Program-made: the position numbers and the translations under genes
Shown here: piece by piece, positions 1 to 8,640 of the stretch
How positions within the stretch are numbered: position 1 is the stretch's first letter
Layout: the number at the start of each line of letters is the position of its first letter
Source: Anaerosacchariphilus polymeriproducens
Lineage (GTDB): Bacteria; Bacillota; Clostridia; Lachnospirales; Lachnospiraceae
DNA: 64,000 bases
Reading direction: 5' to 3'
Assembly (NCBI RefSeq): GCF_003363435.1
Contig: NZ_QRCT01000050.1
Coordinates: 248,001 to 312,000 of the forward strand
Notes under the pieces: generated by a model
Database searches by the model: none
The model's input: only the letters and a program-made list of their open reading frames with translations
Told to the model about the DNA's origin: nothing

Positions 1-759
1 GAAAAATCTACTTATAAAAACTTAGAATATATCATAATAGAAAATAATAGTGAAAATGAGGAAACCTTTGTTTTTTATGATGGCTTAAAGAAAACAAATC
101 CAAAAGTAAGAATCGTTACTTATGAAGGAGATTTTAACTATTCAAAAATAAATAATTTCGGCGTTACGTTTGCATCCGGCGAGTATTTACTGTTTTTAAA
201 TAATGATACTCAGATAATTAACGAAGATTGTTTGGAAGAAATGCTGGGATTTGCTATGAGGAAAGACGTTGGGATTGTTGGAGCCAGATTATATTATGAA
301 GATGATACCATTCAGCACGCAGGTGTAGTGATTGGATTTGGAGGAATTGCTGGTCATACATTTATTGGGTTTGACAGAGAAAGTAATGGTTATTTTTCAA
401 GAATTATTTGTAGTCAGGATTATAGTGCAGTGACAGCAGCCTGCATGATGACCAAAAAATCTGTATTCCAAGCGGTTGGTGGCTTTACAGAAGAATTGGC
501 AGTTGCTTTTAATGATGTAGATTTGTGTCTTAAAGTCAGAAAATCAGGAAAACTAGTGGTGTATACTCCATTTGCAGAATTATATCATTTTGAATCAAAG
601 TCCAGAGGGCAGGAAGATTCGGAAGAAAAAATTGCCAGATTTCAAAGTGAAATTGAATTATTTGAAGAACGATGGCCTGAGATATTAAAAAATGGAGATC
701 CATATTACAATCCAAATCTGGCTCTTCAAAAATCTGATTTCTCATTAAGACCACTTTGA
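1..759 (+). CDS. GT2 glycosyltransferase, C-terminal part (5' end outside window)
   Basis: The reading frame is open from base 1 and stops at 757-759, so only the last 252 residues are present. It carries a family-2 glycosyltransferase core: LNNDTQ (the DXD-like nucleotide-sugar/metal site), then GIVGARLYY, DTIQHAG and FNDVDLCLKV. These closely match the second GT2 domain of the gene at 1038-2876, so the two are probably duplicates. By family it should transfer a sugar, perhaps rhamnose, onto a lipid-linked cell-wall polysaccharide at the inner face of the membrane. Substrate is inferred from context only. No terminator is evident before the next gene. Confidence 0.85.
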   Translation, partial: EKSTYKNLEYIIIENNSENEETFVFYDGLKKTNPKVRIVTYEGDFNYSKINNFGVTFASGEYLLFLNNDTQIINEDCLEEMLGFAMRKDVGIVGARLYYEDDTIQHAGVVIGFGGIAGHTFIGFDRESNGYFSRIICSQDYSAVTAACMMTKKSVFQAVGGFTEELAVAFNDVDLCLKVRKSGKLVVYTPFAELYHFESKSRGQEDSEEKIARFQSEIELFEERWPEILKNGDPYYNPNLALQKSDFSLRPL

Positions 760-856
760 GTTGACTGTGTGTCTTGAAATTATAGAAACAGAGTGTTAAA
801 ATAGAAAAGATTTATCATGAGGGGGAAAATGATGAAAGAGAACAAGGGGTGCTTAT

Positions 857-1054
857 ATGATGAAAGTATATATTTGTCCACGATGTGGATGGGTAAGAGA
901 AGTTTCAAGAAGAAAAGAGGTCGAATGCCATAAATGTGGACTGCCTCAAATGACACTTACGGATATGTTATATGAAAACTTTATTGAGCTAAATAAAGAA
1001 GAGAGACAGGCATTTGCAGAACAATGGATGAAAGAACATGGAAAAGTCGAATAA
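857..1054 (+). CDS. small zinc-ribbon protein
   Basis: A 65-residue protein with two CxxC knuckles (CPRCG near the N-terminus and CHKCG about 17 residues later), the spacing of a rubredoxin-like or zinc-ribbon fold, followed by a helical acidic/basic tail. Its end overlaps the start of the next glycosyltransferase by 17 bases, which suggests translational coupling within the polysaccharide operon. AAGGGG lies about 8 bases before the ATG. I do not recognise a specific family. Metal binding is inferred from the cysteines only. Confidence 0.6.
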   Translation: MMKVYICPRCGWVREVSRRKEVECHKCGLPQMTLTDMLYENFIELNKEERQAFAEQWMKEHGKVE

Positions 1055-2876
1055 GAACCAGAAAAAAAGTGAATACGGTATAGAATGGGGTAGGTTGTTT
1101 CGACGCCTATCTCCTTATAATGTAAAAAAAGGTTTAAAATATCTTTCCCATTATGGTTTAAAAGGATTTTGGGTTAAACTAAATGAACGATTTCAGATAG
1201 AAGAAATACCCTATGAGTCATGGATCGTCAAACATTTGCCCAGTGAAGAAGAATTAAAAAAACAGGAAAAGACTACTTTTGACTCCAACCCTTATATTAG
1301 TGTAGTAGTTCCTGCTTTTGAGACTCCGGAAAATTTTTTAAGAGAACTTATTGAATGCATGCAAAAACAGTCATATAGGAACTGGGAATTGTGCATTGCT
1401 GATGCAAGTATTGCAAAAGATGTGGAAAACGTAGTAAAATCATATCATGATGAAAGAATTAAATATAAACGGTTAGAAGAAAATGCAGGAATATCTGAAA
1501 ATACGAATCGTGCGATAGAGATGGCGGAAGGAGAATTTATTGGATTATTGGATCATGATGATTTACTGGCCTTTGACTCCATGTATCAGATAGCCAAAGT
1601 AATCGATGAGAATATAGAGGTTGATGTAATATATTCAGATGAAGACAAAATATCAGAAGATTCAAAAGAACATTTCAGACCACATTTCAAGCCGGATTTC
1701 AATTTAGATTTGTTACGTTCCAACAATTACATCTGCCATTTTTTTGTAGTAAGAAAATCTTTGGCAGCACAAGTAGGGGGAATCCGACAAGAATTTGATG
1801 GGGCACAAGATTATGATTTCATTTTCCGTTGTATTGAAAATGCCAGATTAATAAAACATATTCCCAGAATACTATATCACTGGAGAGTTCACAAAAATTC
1901 AACGGCAGAGAATCCCGCCAGCAAAATGTATGCATATGAAGCAGGCAAGCGAGCCATAGAAGAGCATTTAATGAGACAAGGTGTTGAAGGAAACGTATGT
2001 CATACAAGAGATATAGGATTTTATAGGGTGAACTATCCGGTAACAGGAAATCCATTTGTTTCTATTATAATACCGAATAAAGATAATGTTGATATTTTGA
2101 ATAGGTGTTTAGAATCCATTGAAAATTCTAATTATAAGAATTATGAGATCATAATTGTAGAAAATAATAGTGAAGAAGATAGGACTTTTTCCTATTATAG
2201 AGAATTAGAAAAGAAAGAAAATTTAAGAGTAGTCGTATGGGAAAAAGAATTCAATTATTCGGCAATTAATAATTTTGGAAGAAGATTTGCGAATGGAGAA
2301 TATTTAGTTTTATTAAACAATGATATCGAAATTATTGAAAATCAGTGGTTGGAAGAAATGTTAGGACATTGTCAACGACCTGAAGTAGGGATTGTCGGAG
2401 CTAGATTATTTTATCCTGATGATACCATACAGCATGCAGGAACGGTCATTGGAATCGGGGGAATTGCAGGTCATATCTTTACAGGACTGCCCCGTAGCCA
2501 TACAGGATATATGCATAAAGCAGGATTACAGCTGAATTTAAGTGCAGTTACTGCTGCCTGCCTTATGGTGAAAACGCAGGTGTTTGACCAAGTAAATGGA
2601 TTTGAAGAAAAACTGTCGGTCGCTTTTAACGATGTGGATTTTTGTTTGAAAGTGAGACAAGCAGATTATTTAGTAGTCTATGATCCTTATGTAGAAGCTT
2701 ATCATTATGAATCAAAAACCAGAGGTGCTGAAGATTCCAAGGAAAAGGTAAGGAGATTTCAAAGTGAAATTGAATTTATGAGGGAAAGATGGATTCATAT
2801 TTTGAAAGAAGGTGATCCTTATTATAATCCGAATCTAACCTTGACAAAATGGAATTATTCATTAAAAGAAAATTAA
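1038..2876 (+). CDS. tandem two-domain GT2 glycosyltransferase
   Basis: A 612-residue protein with two family-2 glycosyltransferase modules. The first (about residues 85-300) has VVVPAFETP and the acidic LLDHDDLL / YSDEDK motifs. The second (about 340-590) has SIIIPNKDN, LNNDIE and FNDVDFCLKV. This is the double-GT2 layout seen in rhamnan or O-antigen-type polymer synthases. The second half is very similar to the partial gene at the window start. It overlaps the zinc-ribbon gene upstream, and the next glycosyltransferase begins 10 bases downstream, so they form one operon. It should act on the cytoplasmic side of the membrane on a polyprenyl-linked glycan. The sugar is not determinable here. 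Confidence 0.85.
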   Translation: MEKSNKNQKKSEYGIEWGRLFRRLSPYNVKKGLKYLSHYGLKGFWVKLNERFQIEEIPYESWIVKHLPSEEELKKQEKTTFDSNPYISVVVPAFETPENFLRELIECMQKQSYRNWELCIADASIAKDVENVVKSYHDERIKYKRLEENAGISENTNRAIEMAEGEFIGLLDHDDLLAFDSMYQIAKVIDENIEVDVIYSDEDKISEDSKEHFRPHFKPDFNLDLLRSNNYICHFFVVRKSLAAQVGGIRQEFDGAQDYDFIFRCIENARLIKHIPRILYHWRVHKNSTAENPASKMYAYEAGKRAIEEHLMRQGVEGNVCHTRDIGFYRVNYPVTGNPFVSIIIPNKDNVDILNRCLESIENSNYKNYEIIIVENNSEEDRTFSYYRELEKKENLRVVVWEKEFNYSAINNFGRRFANGEYLVLLNNDIEIIENQWLEEMLGHCQRPEVGIVGARLFYPDDTIQHAGTVIGIGGIAGHIFTGLPRSHTGYMHKAGLQLNLSAVTAACLMVKTQVFDQVNGFEEKLSVAFNDVDFCLKVRQADYLVVYDPYVEAYHYESKTRGAEDSKEKVRRFQSEIEFMRERWIHILKEGDPYYNPNLTLTKWNYSLKEN

Positions 2877-2886
2877 AGAGGAAAAT

Positions 2887-3849
2887 ATGCTGGAAGTATC
2901 AATTATAATACCAAACTATAATGGAATAGAATATATAGAAAATTGTCTTCGCTCGTTGAAAATACAGGTGAATTTATCTGATTTGGAAATTATTGTCGTT
3001 GATAATGGCTCGACAGATGGAAGTAATGATTTGGTAAGAAGAAAATTTCCCGAAATCAGTATGGTTCAGCTGAGAGAGAATTTTGGATTCTGTAAGGCAG
3101 TTAATATGGGAATAAAAGCAGCAAAAGCACCTTATGTTATTTTGTTGAATAACGATACGCAGGTTCATGAGTATTTTGTTAAAGAATTATTAGATGGAAT
3201 CAAACGTTACCCTAAGGCGTTTTCGTGTGCCTCTTTAATGTTAAATTACAATAATAGAGCTGTAGTTGATGATGCCGGAGATTTTTATTGTGCATTTGGC
3301 TGGGCTTATGCGAGGGGAAAAGGAAGAAATAGCAGTGAGTATTTGAAAGAAGGAAAGATTTTTGCCTCCTGTGCCGGAGCCGCTATTTATCGTAAAGAGG
3401 TTTTTGATATGATAGGATATTTTGATGAAGACCATTTTGCATATTTAGAAGACATTGATATCGGTTATCGAGCCAGAATCTATGGTTATGAGAACTATTA
3501 TATACCAACTGCCAAAGTCTATCATGTTGGTAGTGGGACAAGCGGTTCCAGGTATAATGAGTTTAAAGTCAAAAACAGTTCTAGAAATAATATTTATCTT
3601 ATTTATAAAAACATGCCGACGTTTCAAATAATTTTAAATCTACCATTTCTGATTGCAGGATTTATAGTTAAAACTATTTTCTTTATCAGAATAGGTCTTG
3701 GCTTTGAATATATCAGAGGACTAAGGACTGGTTTCAAAATGTCGGAGAGGAAAAAGAAAATTTCATTTAAAAAAAGAAATTTATGGAATTATTGTAAAAT
3801 TCAAAAGGAACTTTGGGAAAATTGTTTTAAAATTTTAAGAAAGTTTTAA
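2887..3849 (+). CDS. GT2 glycosyltransferase, rhamnosyltransferase-like
   Basis: A 320-residue GT2 protein. The N-terminus VSIIIPNYNG, the VDNGSTDGS nucleotide-binding segment, LLNNDTQ (DXD equivalent) and FAYLEDIDIGYR (predicted catalytic base region) are all present. A hydrophobic stretch near residues 255-280 could be a membrane anchor, followed by a very basic tail. AGAGGAAAAT precedes the ATG. It follows the double-GT2 gene by 10 bases in the same operon. The likely role is adding a sugar to the growing cell-surface polysaccharide. Rhamnose specificity is only an inference from similarity of motifs. Confidence 0.85.
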   Translation: MLEVSIIIPNYNGIEYIENCLRSLKIQVNLSDLEIIVVDNGSTDGSNDLVRRKFPEISMVQLRENFGFCKAVNMGIKAAKAPYVILLNNDTQVHEYFVKELLDGIKRYPKAFSCASLMLNYNNRAVVDDAGDFYCAFGWAYARGKGRNSSEYLKEGKIFASCAGAAIYRKEVFDMIGYFDEDHFAYLEDIDIGYRARIYGYENYYIPTAKVYHVGSGTSGSRYNEFKVKNSSRNNIYLIYKNMPTFQIILNLPFLIAGFIVKTIFFIRIGLGFEYIRGLRTGFKMSERKKKISFKKRNLWNYCKIQKELWENCFKILRKF

Positions 3850-3871
3850 TGAAATTTGATGAAAATGTTAA

Positions 3872-3900
3872 TTGCCCTTTTTTGGGAGTTATTGTATTAT
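3872..3900 (+). promoter_or_regulatory. candidate sigma-A promoter for the sugar transferase
   Basis: TTGCCC (3872-3877) and TATTAT (3895-3900) are separated by exactly 17 bases, ahead of the gene starting at 3934. Both boxes deviate from consensus, so this is a prediction only. Confidence 0.5.
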
Positions 3901-3933
3901 ATACAAGTATGATGGAAAGAATTTAGGTGAGTA

Positions 3934-5343
3934 TTGTTGATTAAAGATAATCAAAAAATTTTGAACCGAGTGCATATAGTAATTGATGCAGTGATTATAA
4001 TTATTTCTTATGTACTGGCTTGGTATCTTAAATTCAAAAGTGGTATATTTGATTTTGAACATTTAGGTTTTCTAAGAGCAAGGGTTTATTTTTCTGCGCT
4101 TTTAGTGATTATACCGGGATATTTAATTTTATATTATGCATTTAATTTGTATACGCCAAAGCGGGTACAAGGGCGCAGAGTGGAACTCGGCAATATTGTG
4201 AAAGCGAATACCTTGGGACTGCTTTCTTTTATTGTGGTATTATATGTGATTCACCAACCTGATTTTTCGCGAATGATGATTTTCATTTTCTATGGTGTTA
4301 ATATTACGTTAGAAATGATTGTCAGATATATTATAAGATTATGTTTGTATAATGTGCGAAAGAAAGACTATAACTTAAAACATATCTTGTTAGTTGGTTA
4401 CAGTCGGGCTGCAGAAGAATATATAGACCGAATCATGTCGAATCCACAATGGGGTTATAAGGTCAGAGGTATCTTAGATGATAATATAGAAAGAGGTACT
4501 GTATATAAAGGTATCAAGGTAATAGGAAGAGTTGATAATCTTCTGGTGATTCTGCCGGAGAACCGTTTGGACGAGATTGCCATTACCTTAAGTATTCAGG
4601 AGTATTTTAAGTTAGAAAAGATTGTTGCCCAGTGTGAAAAATCAGGTGTGCATACGAAGTTCATTCCTGATTATAATAATATTATTCCAACCAGACCATA
4701 TACAGAAGATCTGCTTGGGTTGCCGGTAATAAATATTCGACATGTACCATTATCGAATACTTTTAATATGATGGTAAAAAGAGTAATGGACATTATAGGA
4801 TCCATTATCTGTATTTTGCTTTTTTCACCGGTTATGTTAATTACCGCTTTATTGATAAAGCTGACCTCAAAAGGACCATTAGTTTTTAAGCAGGAAAGAG
4901 TAGGTCTGCATAATCATTCATTTTATATGTACAAATTCCGTTCAATGGAAGTCCAGCCGGAATTACATGAAAAGAAGGCATGGACAACACCAAATGATCC
5001 CAGAGTGACCAAGGTCGGTAAAGTTATTAGAAGAACAAGTATCGACGAGCTGCCTCAACTTTTTAATGTTTTAAAAGGGGATATGAGTTTGGTAGGACCT
5101 AGGCCGGAAAGACCGCTGTTTGTGGAAAAATTCAGAGAAGAAATACCAAGATACATGGTGAAACATCAAGTACGTCCGGGCATGACCGGTTGGGCTCAAA
5201 TCAATGGTTTGAGAGGCAATACATCAATTCGTAAACGTATTGAACATGATTTGTATTATATTGAGAATTGGACGATTGGGTTTGATTTTAAAATTTTATT
5301 TTTAACTGTATTTACCGGATTTATAAATAAAAATGCCTATTAA
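3934..5343 (+). CDS. polyprenyl-phosphate glycosyl-1-phosphate transferase
   Basis: A 469-residue initiating sugar transferase of the WcaJ/CpsE type, which loads the first sugar-1-phosphate onto undecaprenyl phosphate for polysaccharide synthesis. It has an N-terminal bundle of four membrane helices and a central Rossmann-like CoA-binding segment (HILLVGYSRAAEEYI, about residues 150-165). A further hydrophobic helix near 290 is followed by the catalytic bacterial sugar transferase domain with RRTSIDELPQLFNVLKG, SLVGPRPERP and MTGWAQI. The start is a TTG (3934, or the next TTG at 3937) behind AGGTGAG. No ATG is available. It heads a segment with its own candidate promoter. Confidence 0.88.
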   Translation: MLIKDNQKILNRVHIVIDAVIIIISYVLAWYLKFKSGIFDFEHLGFLRARVYFSALLVIIPGYLILYYAFNLYTPKRVQGRRVELGNIVKANTLGLLSFIVVLYVIHQPDFSRMMIFIFYGVNITLEMIVRYIIRLCLYNVRKKDYNLKHILLVGYSRAAEEYIDRIMSNPQWGYKVRGILDDNIERGTVYKGIKVIGRVDNLLVILPENRLDEIAITLSIQEYFKLEKIVAQCEKSGVHTKFIPDYNNIIPTRPYTEDLLGLPVINIRHVPLSNTFNMMVKRVMDIIGSIICILLFSPVMLITALLIKLTSKGPLVFKQERVGLHNHSFYMYKFRSMEVQPELHEKKAWTTPNDPRVTKVGKVIRRTSIDELPQLFNVLKGDMSLVGPRPERPLFVEKFREEIPRYMVKHQVRPGMTGWAQINGLRGNTSIRKRIEHDLYYIENWTIGFDFKILFLTVFTGFINKNAY

Positions 5344-5366
5344 TAGTTTGGCGGGAGGAAATAAAA

Positions 5367-6482
5367 ATGGCTAGTTCTAAACAAGCAAAAAATAAAAGAA
5401 AAAAGGCTAGACGCAAGAGAAGAATTGTAATTTTTATTATTGAAATAGTTATTGTTATAATACTGCTTGTGGTTTTATATCTATGGCAGTTGTTCTCTAG
5501 AATGCAAGATCCTGATTTTAATAAAAATGCAGTTCATAAGAATGAAGAAGTTGAAAAAACGCAGGGTTTTAGAACAATTGCACTTTTTGGCTTGGATAGC
5601 AGAGAGAATGATAGTCTTGGAAAAGATAATCATAGTGATACGATTATTATTGCTAGTATTAATAATAAAACGAAAGAAGTTAAACTGGCATCAGTCTATC
5701 GGGATACCTATGTTAAAATTCCCGAGGACGACTATAACAAAGCGAATTCAGCATATTTTCTGGGAGGTCCTGAAAAGGCAATCAGTATGTTGAATATGAA
5801 TTTAGATTTAGTTATTGATGAATATGTGACTGTTAATTTCATGGCATTAGTCGATGTTATTGATGAATTAGGTGGTATAGAAATTAATGTTACAGAAAGT
5901 GAAATTCAACATTTAAATAATTATTTGGTTGAGAATAGAAAGATTACTGGAAAAGATACGCCGGATGTAGCTAGTACAGGATTACAAAATCTGAATGGAA
6001 TGCAGGCGACTGCATATTGCAGAATCCGTTATACAGGAGGCGATGATTATAGAAGAACTGAGAGACAACGACTTGTGATCAGCAAAATTTTTGAAAAAGT
6101 GAAAAAAAGTGATCCGGTTACACTTACAAAAATAGCAAATTCTGTCATTGGAGAGAATATGGTAAATACAAATATATCTCAGACAGAAATACTTAAGTTG
6201 TTAACAGATGCACCTTCCTATAAATTCGGTGAGACTACAGGATTTCCTTATACCAAAATAGCAGATAAAAAGGTAACAGGCTTAGATGATGTTGTGGCAT
6301 GTGGTTTTGCGTATAATGTAAAAAAACTGCATAAGTTTTTATATGGAGAAGAGAATTATCCGGTATCTTCCACAGTACAAGAGATTAGTGATTACATTAT
6401 GAATAAAACAGGTGTTGAAACAGAAGAGATGGAAGAAGATACGACTCCGGATACTTTAACAGAAGGAGCAGCAACGCAATAG
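5367..6482 (+). CDS. LytR-CpsA-Psr (LCP) family transferase
   Basis: A 371-residue membrane-anchored LCP protein. A very basic N-terminus is followed by one membrane helix (about residues 20-42). The extracellular LCP domain has FGLDSREND, DTIIIASI, SVYRDTYV and the arginine-rich RIRYTGGDDYRRTERQR signature that binds the polyprenyl pyrophosphate. LCP enzymes transfer wall polymers from the lipid carrier onto peptidoglycan. The C-terminus is a Thr/Glu-rich tail. GGGAGGAAAT precedes the ATG. A close paralogue follows 61 bases downstream. Confidence 0.9.
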   Translation: MASSKQAKNKRKKARRKRRIVIFIIEIVIVIILLVVLYLWQLFSRMQDPDFNKNAVHKNEEVEKTQGFRTIALFGLDSRENDSLGKDNHSDTIIIASINNKTKEVKLASVYRDTYVKIPEDDYNKANSAYFLGGPEKAISMLNMNLDLVIDEYVTVNFMALVDVIDELGGIEINVTESEIQHLNNYLVENRKITGKDTPDVASTGLQNLNGMQATAYCRIRYTGGDDYRRTERQRLVISKIFEKVKKSDPVTLTKIANSVIGENMVNTNISQTEILKLLTDAPSYKFGETTGFPYTKIADKKVTGLDDVVACGFAYNVKKLHKFLYGEENYPVSSTVQEISDYIMNKTGVETEEMEEDTTPDTLTEGAATQ

Positions 6483-6543
6483 AAATAAGAAAGTGTATAA
6501 TTAGTGTTTGTTCATTTACGTGTTATGAAAGGAAGGAAATACG

Positions 6544-7668
6544 ATGGAAGCTCCTATTAAAGGAAAAAAGAAAAGTAAAAAGGCGAGAAGAAAGAGAAGA
6601 ATTATAATATTTATTATTGAAATTATTATACTATTATTAATATTAGCTGGGTGGTTTATAGCAAATAAATTATCAAAATACCAAAAAGATCCTGACTTTG
6701 ATAAAGGCGGTCTGGTACGTAATAAAGAAGTAGACAAAAAAGATACAGAAGATTTTAAAACGATTGCACTTTTTGGGTTGGATAGCAGAGATATTGAAAG
6801 TCTTGGTAAAGGAAATAACAGTGATACGATAATTATTGCAAGTATTAATAATAAGACAAAAGAAGTAAAGCTGGCATCCGTTTACAGAGATACTTATTTG
6901 CAGATACCAGATGATAAATATAATAAAGCAAATTATGCGTATTGCATTGGTGGATCGGAAAAAGCAGTAAGTATGTTGAATATGAACTTAGATTTAGCAA
7001 TTGAAGATTATGTTACAATAAACTTTAAGGCATTGATTGATGTGATTGATGCTTTAGGAGGAGTCGAAATCGACGTAACAGACGGAGAAGTTAAATGGAT
7101 TAATGCTTATATGGTAGAGACTAGCGAGATAACCGGTGCACAATCACCGAATCTGACTCAATCAGGTTTGCAGAATCTTACCGGTTTGCAGGCTACGGCA
7201 TATTGTAGAATCCGTAAAATCGGAAATGATTACCAAAGAACAGAAAGACAGCGTTTGGTGCTTAGCAAGATAGCCGAAAAGGTTAAGAAAAGTGATCCGG
7301 TTACACTTAACAAAATAGCAGATTCTGTACTTGAAGAAGTGAGAAGCAGTATTGAACCTGCTGAAATTCTGAAATTAGTTGCGGGTGCAATGTCATATAA
7401 TTTAGGAGAAACTACTGGTTTCCCATTTACTAAAACAACTAATCCACCGTACGAGCCATTAGGTGATGCAGTTTATCCTTGCGGATTAGAATATAATGTA
7501 TCAAAACTACATGAATTTTTATATGGTGAAAAAAATTATCAGCCCTCAACAACGGTGAAAGAAATCAGTGATCAAATCATAGAAAAAACCGGAGCAAAAA
7601 CAGAAGAAATTGATACGACTACAAAGGATTCCAACACTTCAGAACCAACTACGGGTGCTTCGGAGTGA
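6544..7668 (+). CDS. LCP family transferase, paralogue of the preceding gene
   Basis: A 374-residue protein with the same architecture as its upstream neighbour: basic N-terminus, one membrane helix (about 20-42) and an LCP domain with FGLDSRDIE, DTIIIASI, SVYRDTYL and RIRKIGNDYQRTERQR. The pair is clearly a tandem duplication. Divergence is greatest near residues 190-210 and in the C-terminal tail, which is rich in Thr and Ser. It probably attaches a wall polysaccharide to peptidoglycan outside the membrane. GAAAGGAAGGAAAT precedes the ATG. Confidence 0.9.
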   Translation: MEAPIKGKKKSKKARRKRRIIIFIIEIIILLLILAGWFIANKLSKYQKDPDFDKGGLVRNKEVDKKDTEDFKTIALFGLDSRDIESLGKGNNSDTIIIASINNKTKEVKLASVYRDTYLQIPDDKYNKANYAYCIGGSEKAVSMLNMNLDLAIEDYVTINFKALIDVIDALGGVEIDVTDGEVKWINAYMVETSEITGAQSPNLTQSGLQNLTGLQATAYCRIRKIGNDYQRTERQRLVLSKIAEKVKKSDPVTLNKIADSVLEEVRSSIEPAEILKLVAGAMSYNLGETTGFPFTKTTNPPYEPLGDAVYPCGLEYNVSKLHEFLYGEKNYQPSTTVKEISDQIIEKTGAKTEEIDTTTKDSNTSEPTTGASE

Positions 7669-7690
7669 AAACGAAATTAGGAGTGATATT

Positions 7691-8614
7691 TTGAATCAAT
7701 ATACAGTAGATGTTGTGATTCCTACCTATCAACCGGATATAACATTTATTACTTTGTTAGAACGATTGGATAAGCAGACTTATCCGATTAATGAAATTAT
7801 AATCATGAATACGGAAGAGTCTTTTTGGAAAGAGTCGGATTATCCAGAGCAGATGAATCGAAAAGTATTTCATTTGTTTAAAAAGGATTTCGATCATGGT
7901 GCTGTTAGAGCAGAGGCTGCTTTAAAGTCGAAAGCAGATATTATATTGTTTATGACGCAGGATGCGGTTCCTAAAAATAAGTATTTAGTTGAAAATTTAA
8001 TAAAAGCATTTGATGACAATGACGTTGGAGCTGCCTATGCAAGGCAGCTTCCTCGTATAAATTGTAAAATGATAGAAGCATATACAAGGAACTTCAATTA
8101 TCCGGGAAATAGTTGTACAAAATCTTTGGAGGATATTGAGGAACTGGGAATAAAAACTTTTTTCTGTTCAAATGTATGTGCGGCGTATCGCAAAGATATC
8201 TATATGGAACTGGGAGGCTTTGAAAGAAGGACTATTTTTAATGAAGATATGATTTATGCAGGAAAAATGGTACAATCCGGAATGAAAATTGCCTATGTTG
8301 CAGAGGCAGAAGTAATACATTCGCATAATTATAGTTATATAGAATATTTTAAACGCAATTTCGATTTAGCTGTTTCTCAGAAAGAGCATCCAGAGGTGTT
8401 TGAAAATGTACGTTCTGAAAGTGAAGGCATAAAAATGGTACGACAGACAGCTCATTATTTATATAAAAATAAGAAATCATGGATGATTGTAGATTTAATT
8501 TTACAAAGTGGATTTAAGTGGCTTGGTTATAAACTAGGAAAAAGTTATAACAAGCTGCCCAGGGAACTGATTAGAAGATGTACGATGAACCAGACCTATT
8601 GGGAACATCAGTAA
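7691..8614 (+). CDS. GT2 glycosyltransferase, rhamnosyltransferase-type
   Basis: I start this gene at TTG 7691 because AGGAG (7679-7683) sits 7 bases upstream. A longer reading from 7610 would overlap the LCP gene and has no ribosome site. The 307-residue product begins NQYTVDVVIPTYQPD, has FMTQDAVP in the place of the DXD motif, and FNEDMIYAGKMVQSG as the likely catalytic-base region. This pattern is seen in rhamnosyl- and related GT2 enzymes. It follows the LCP pair by about 20 bases and precedes glmS, consistent with the same surface-polysaccharide operon. Confidence 0.82.
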   Translation: MNQYTVDVVIPTYQPDITFITLLERLDKQTYPINEIIIMNTEESFWKESDYPEQMNRKVFHLFKKDFDHGAVRAEAALKSKADIILFMTQDAVPKNKYLVENLIKAFDDNDVGAAYARQLPRINCKMIEAYTRNFNYPGNSCTKSLEDIEELGIKTFFCSNVCAAYRKDIYMELGGFERRTIFNEDMIYAGKMVQSGMKIAYVAEAEVIHSHNYSYIEYFKRNFDLAVSQKEHPEVFENVRSESEGIKMVRQTAHYLYKNKKSWMIVDLILQSGFKWLGYKLGKSYNKLPRELIRRCTMNQTYWEHQ

Positions 8615-8640
8615 AATTTGTTTAAGGAGGAGGAAGTATT

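Noticed and set aside
829-920. Short ORF starting ATG 829 with a good GAGGGGG site
   Set aside because: It runs out of frame through the zinc-ribbon gene and stops after about 34 codons; at best a leader peptide.
8615-8640. Possible glmS ribozyme
   Set aside because: Only 26 bases separate glmS from the upstream gene, too short for the ribozyme, and no core sequence is present.
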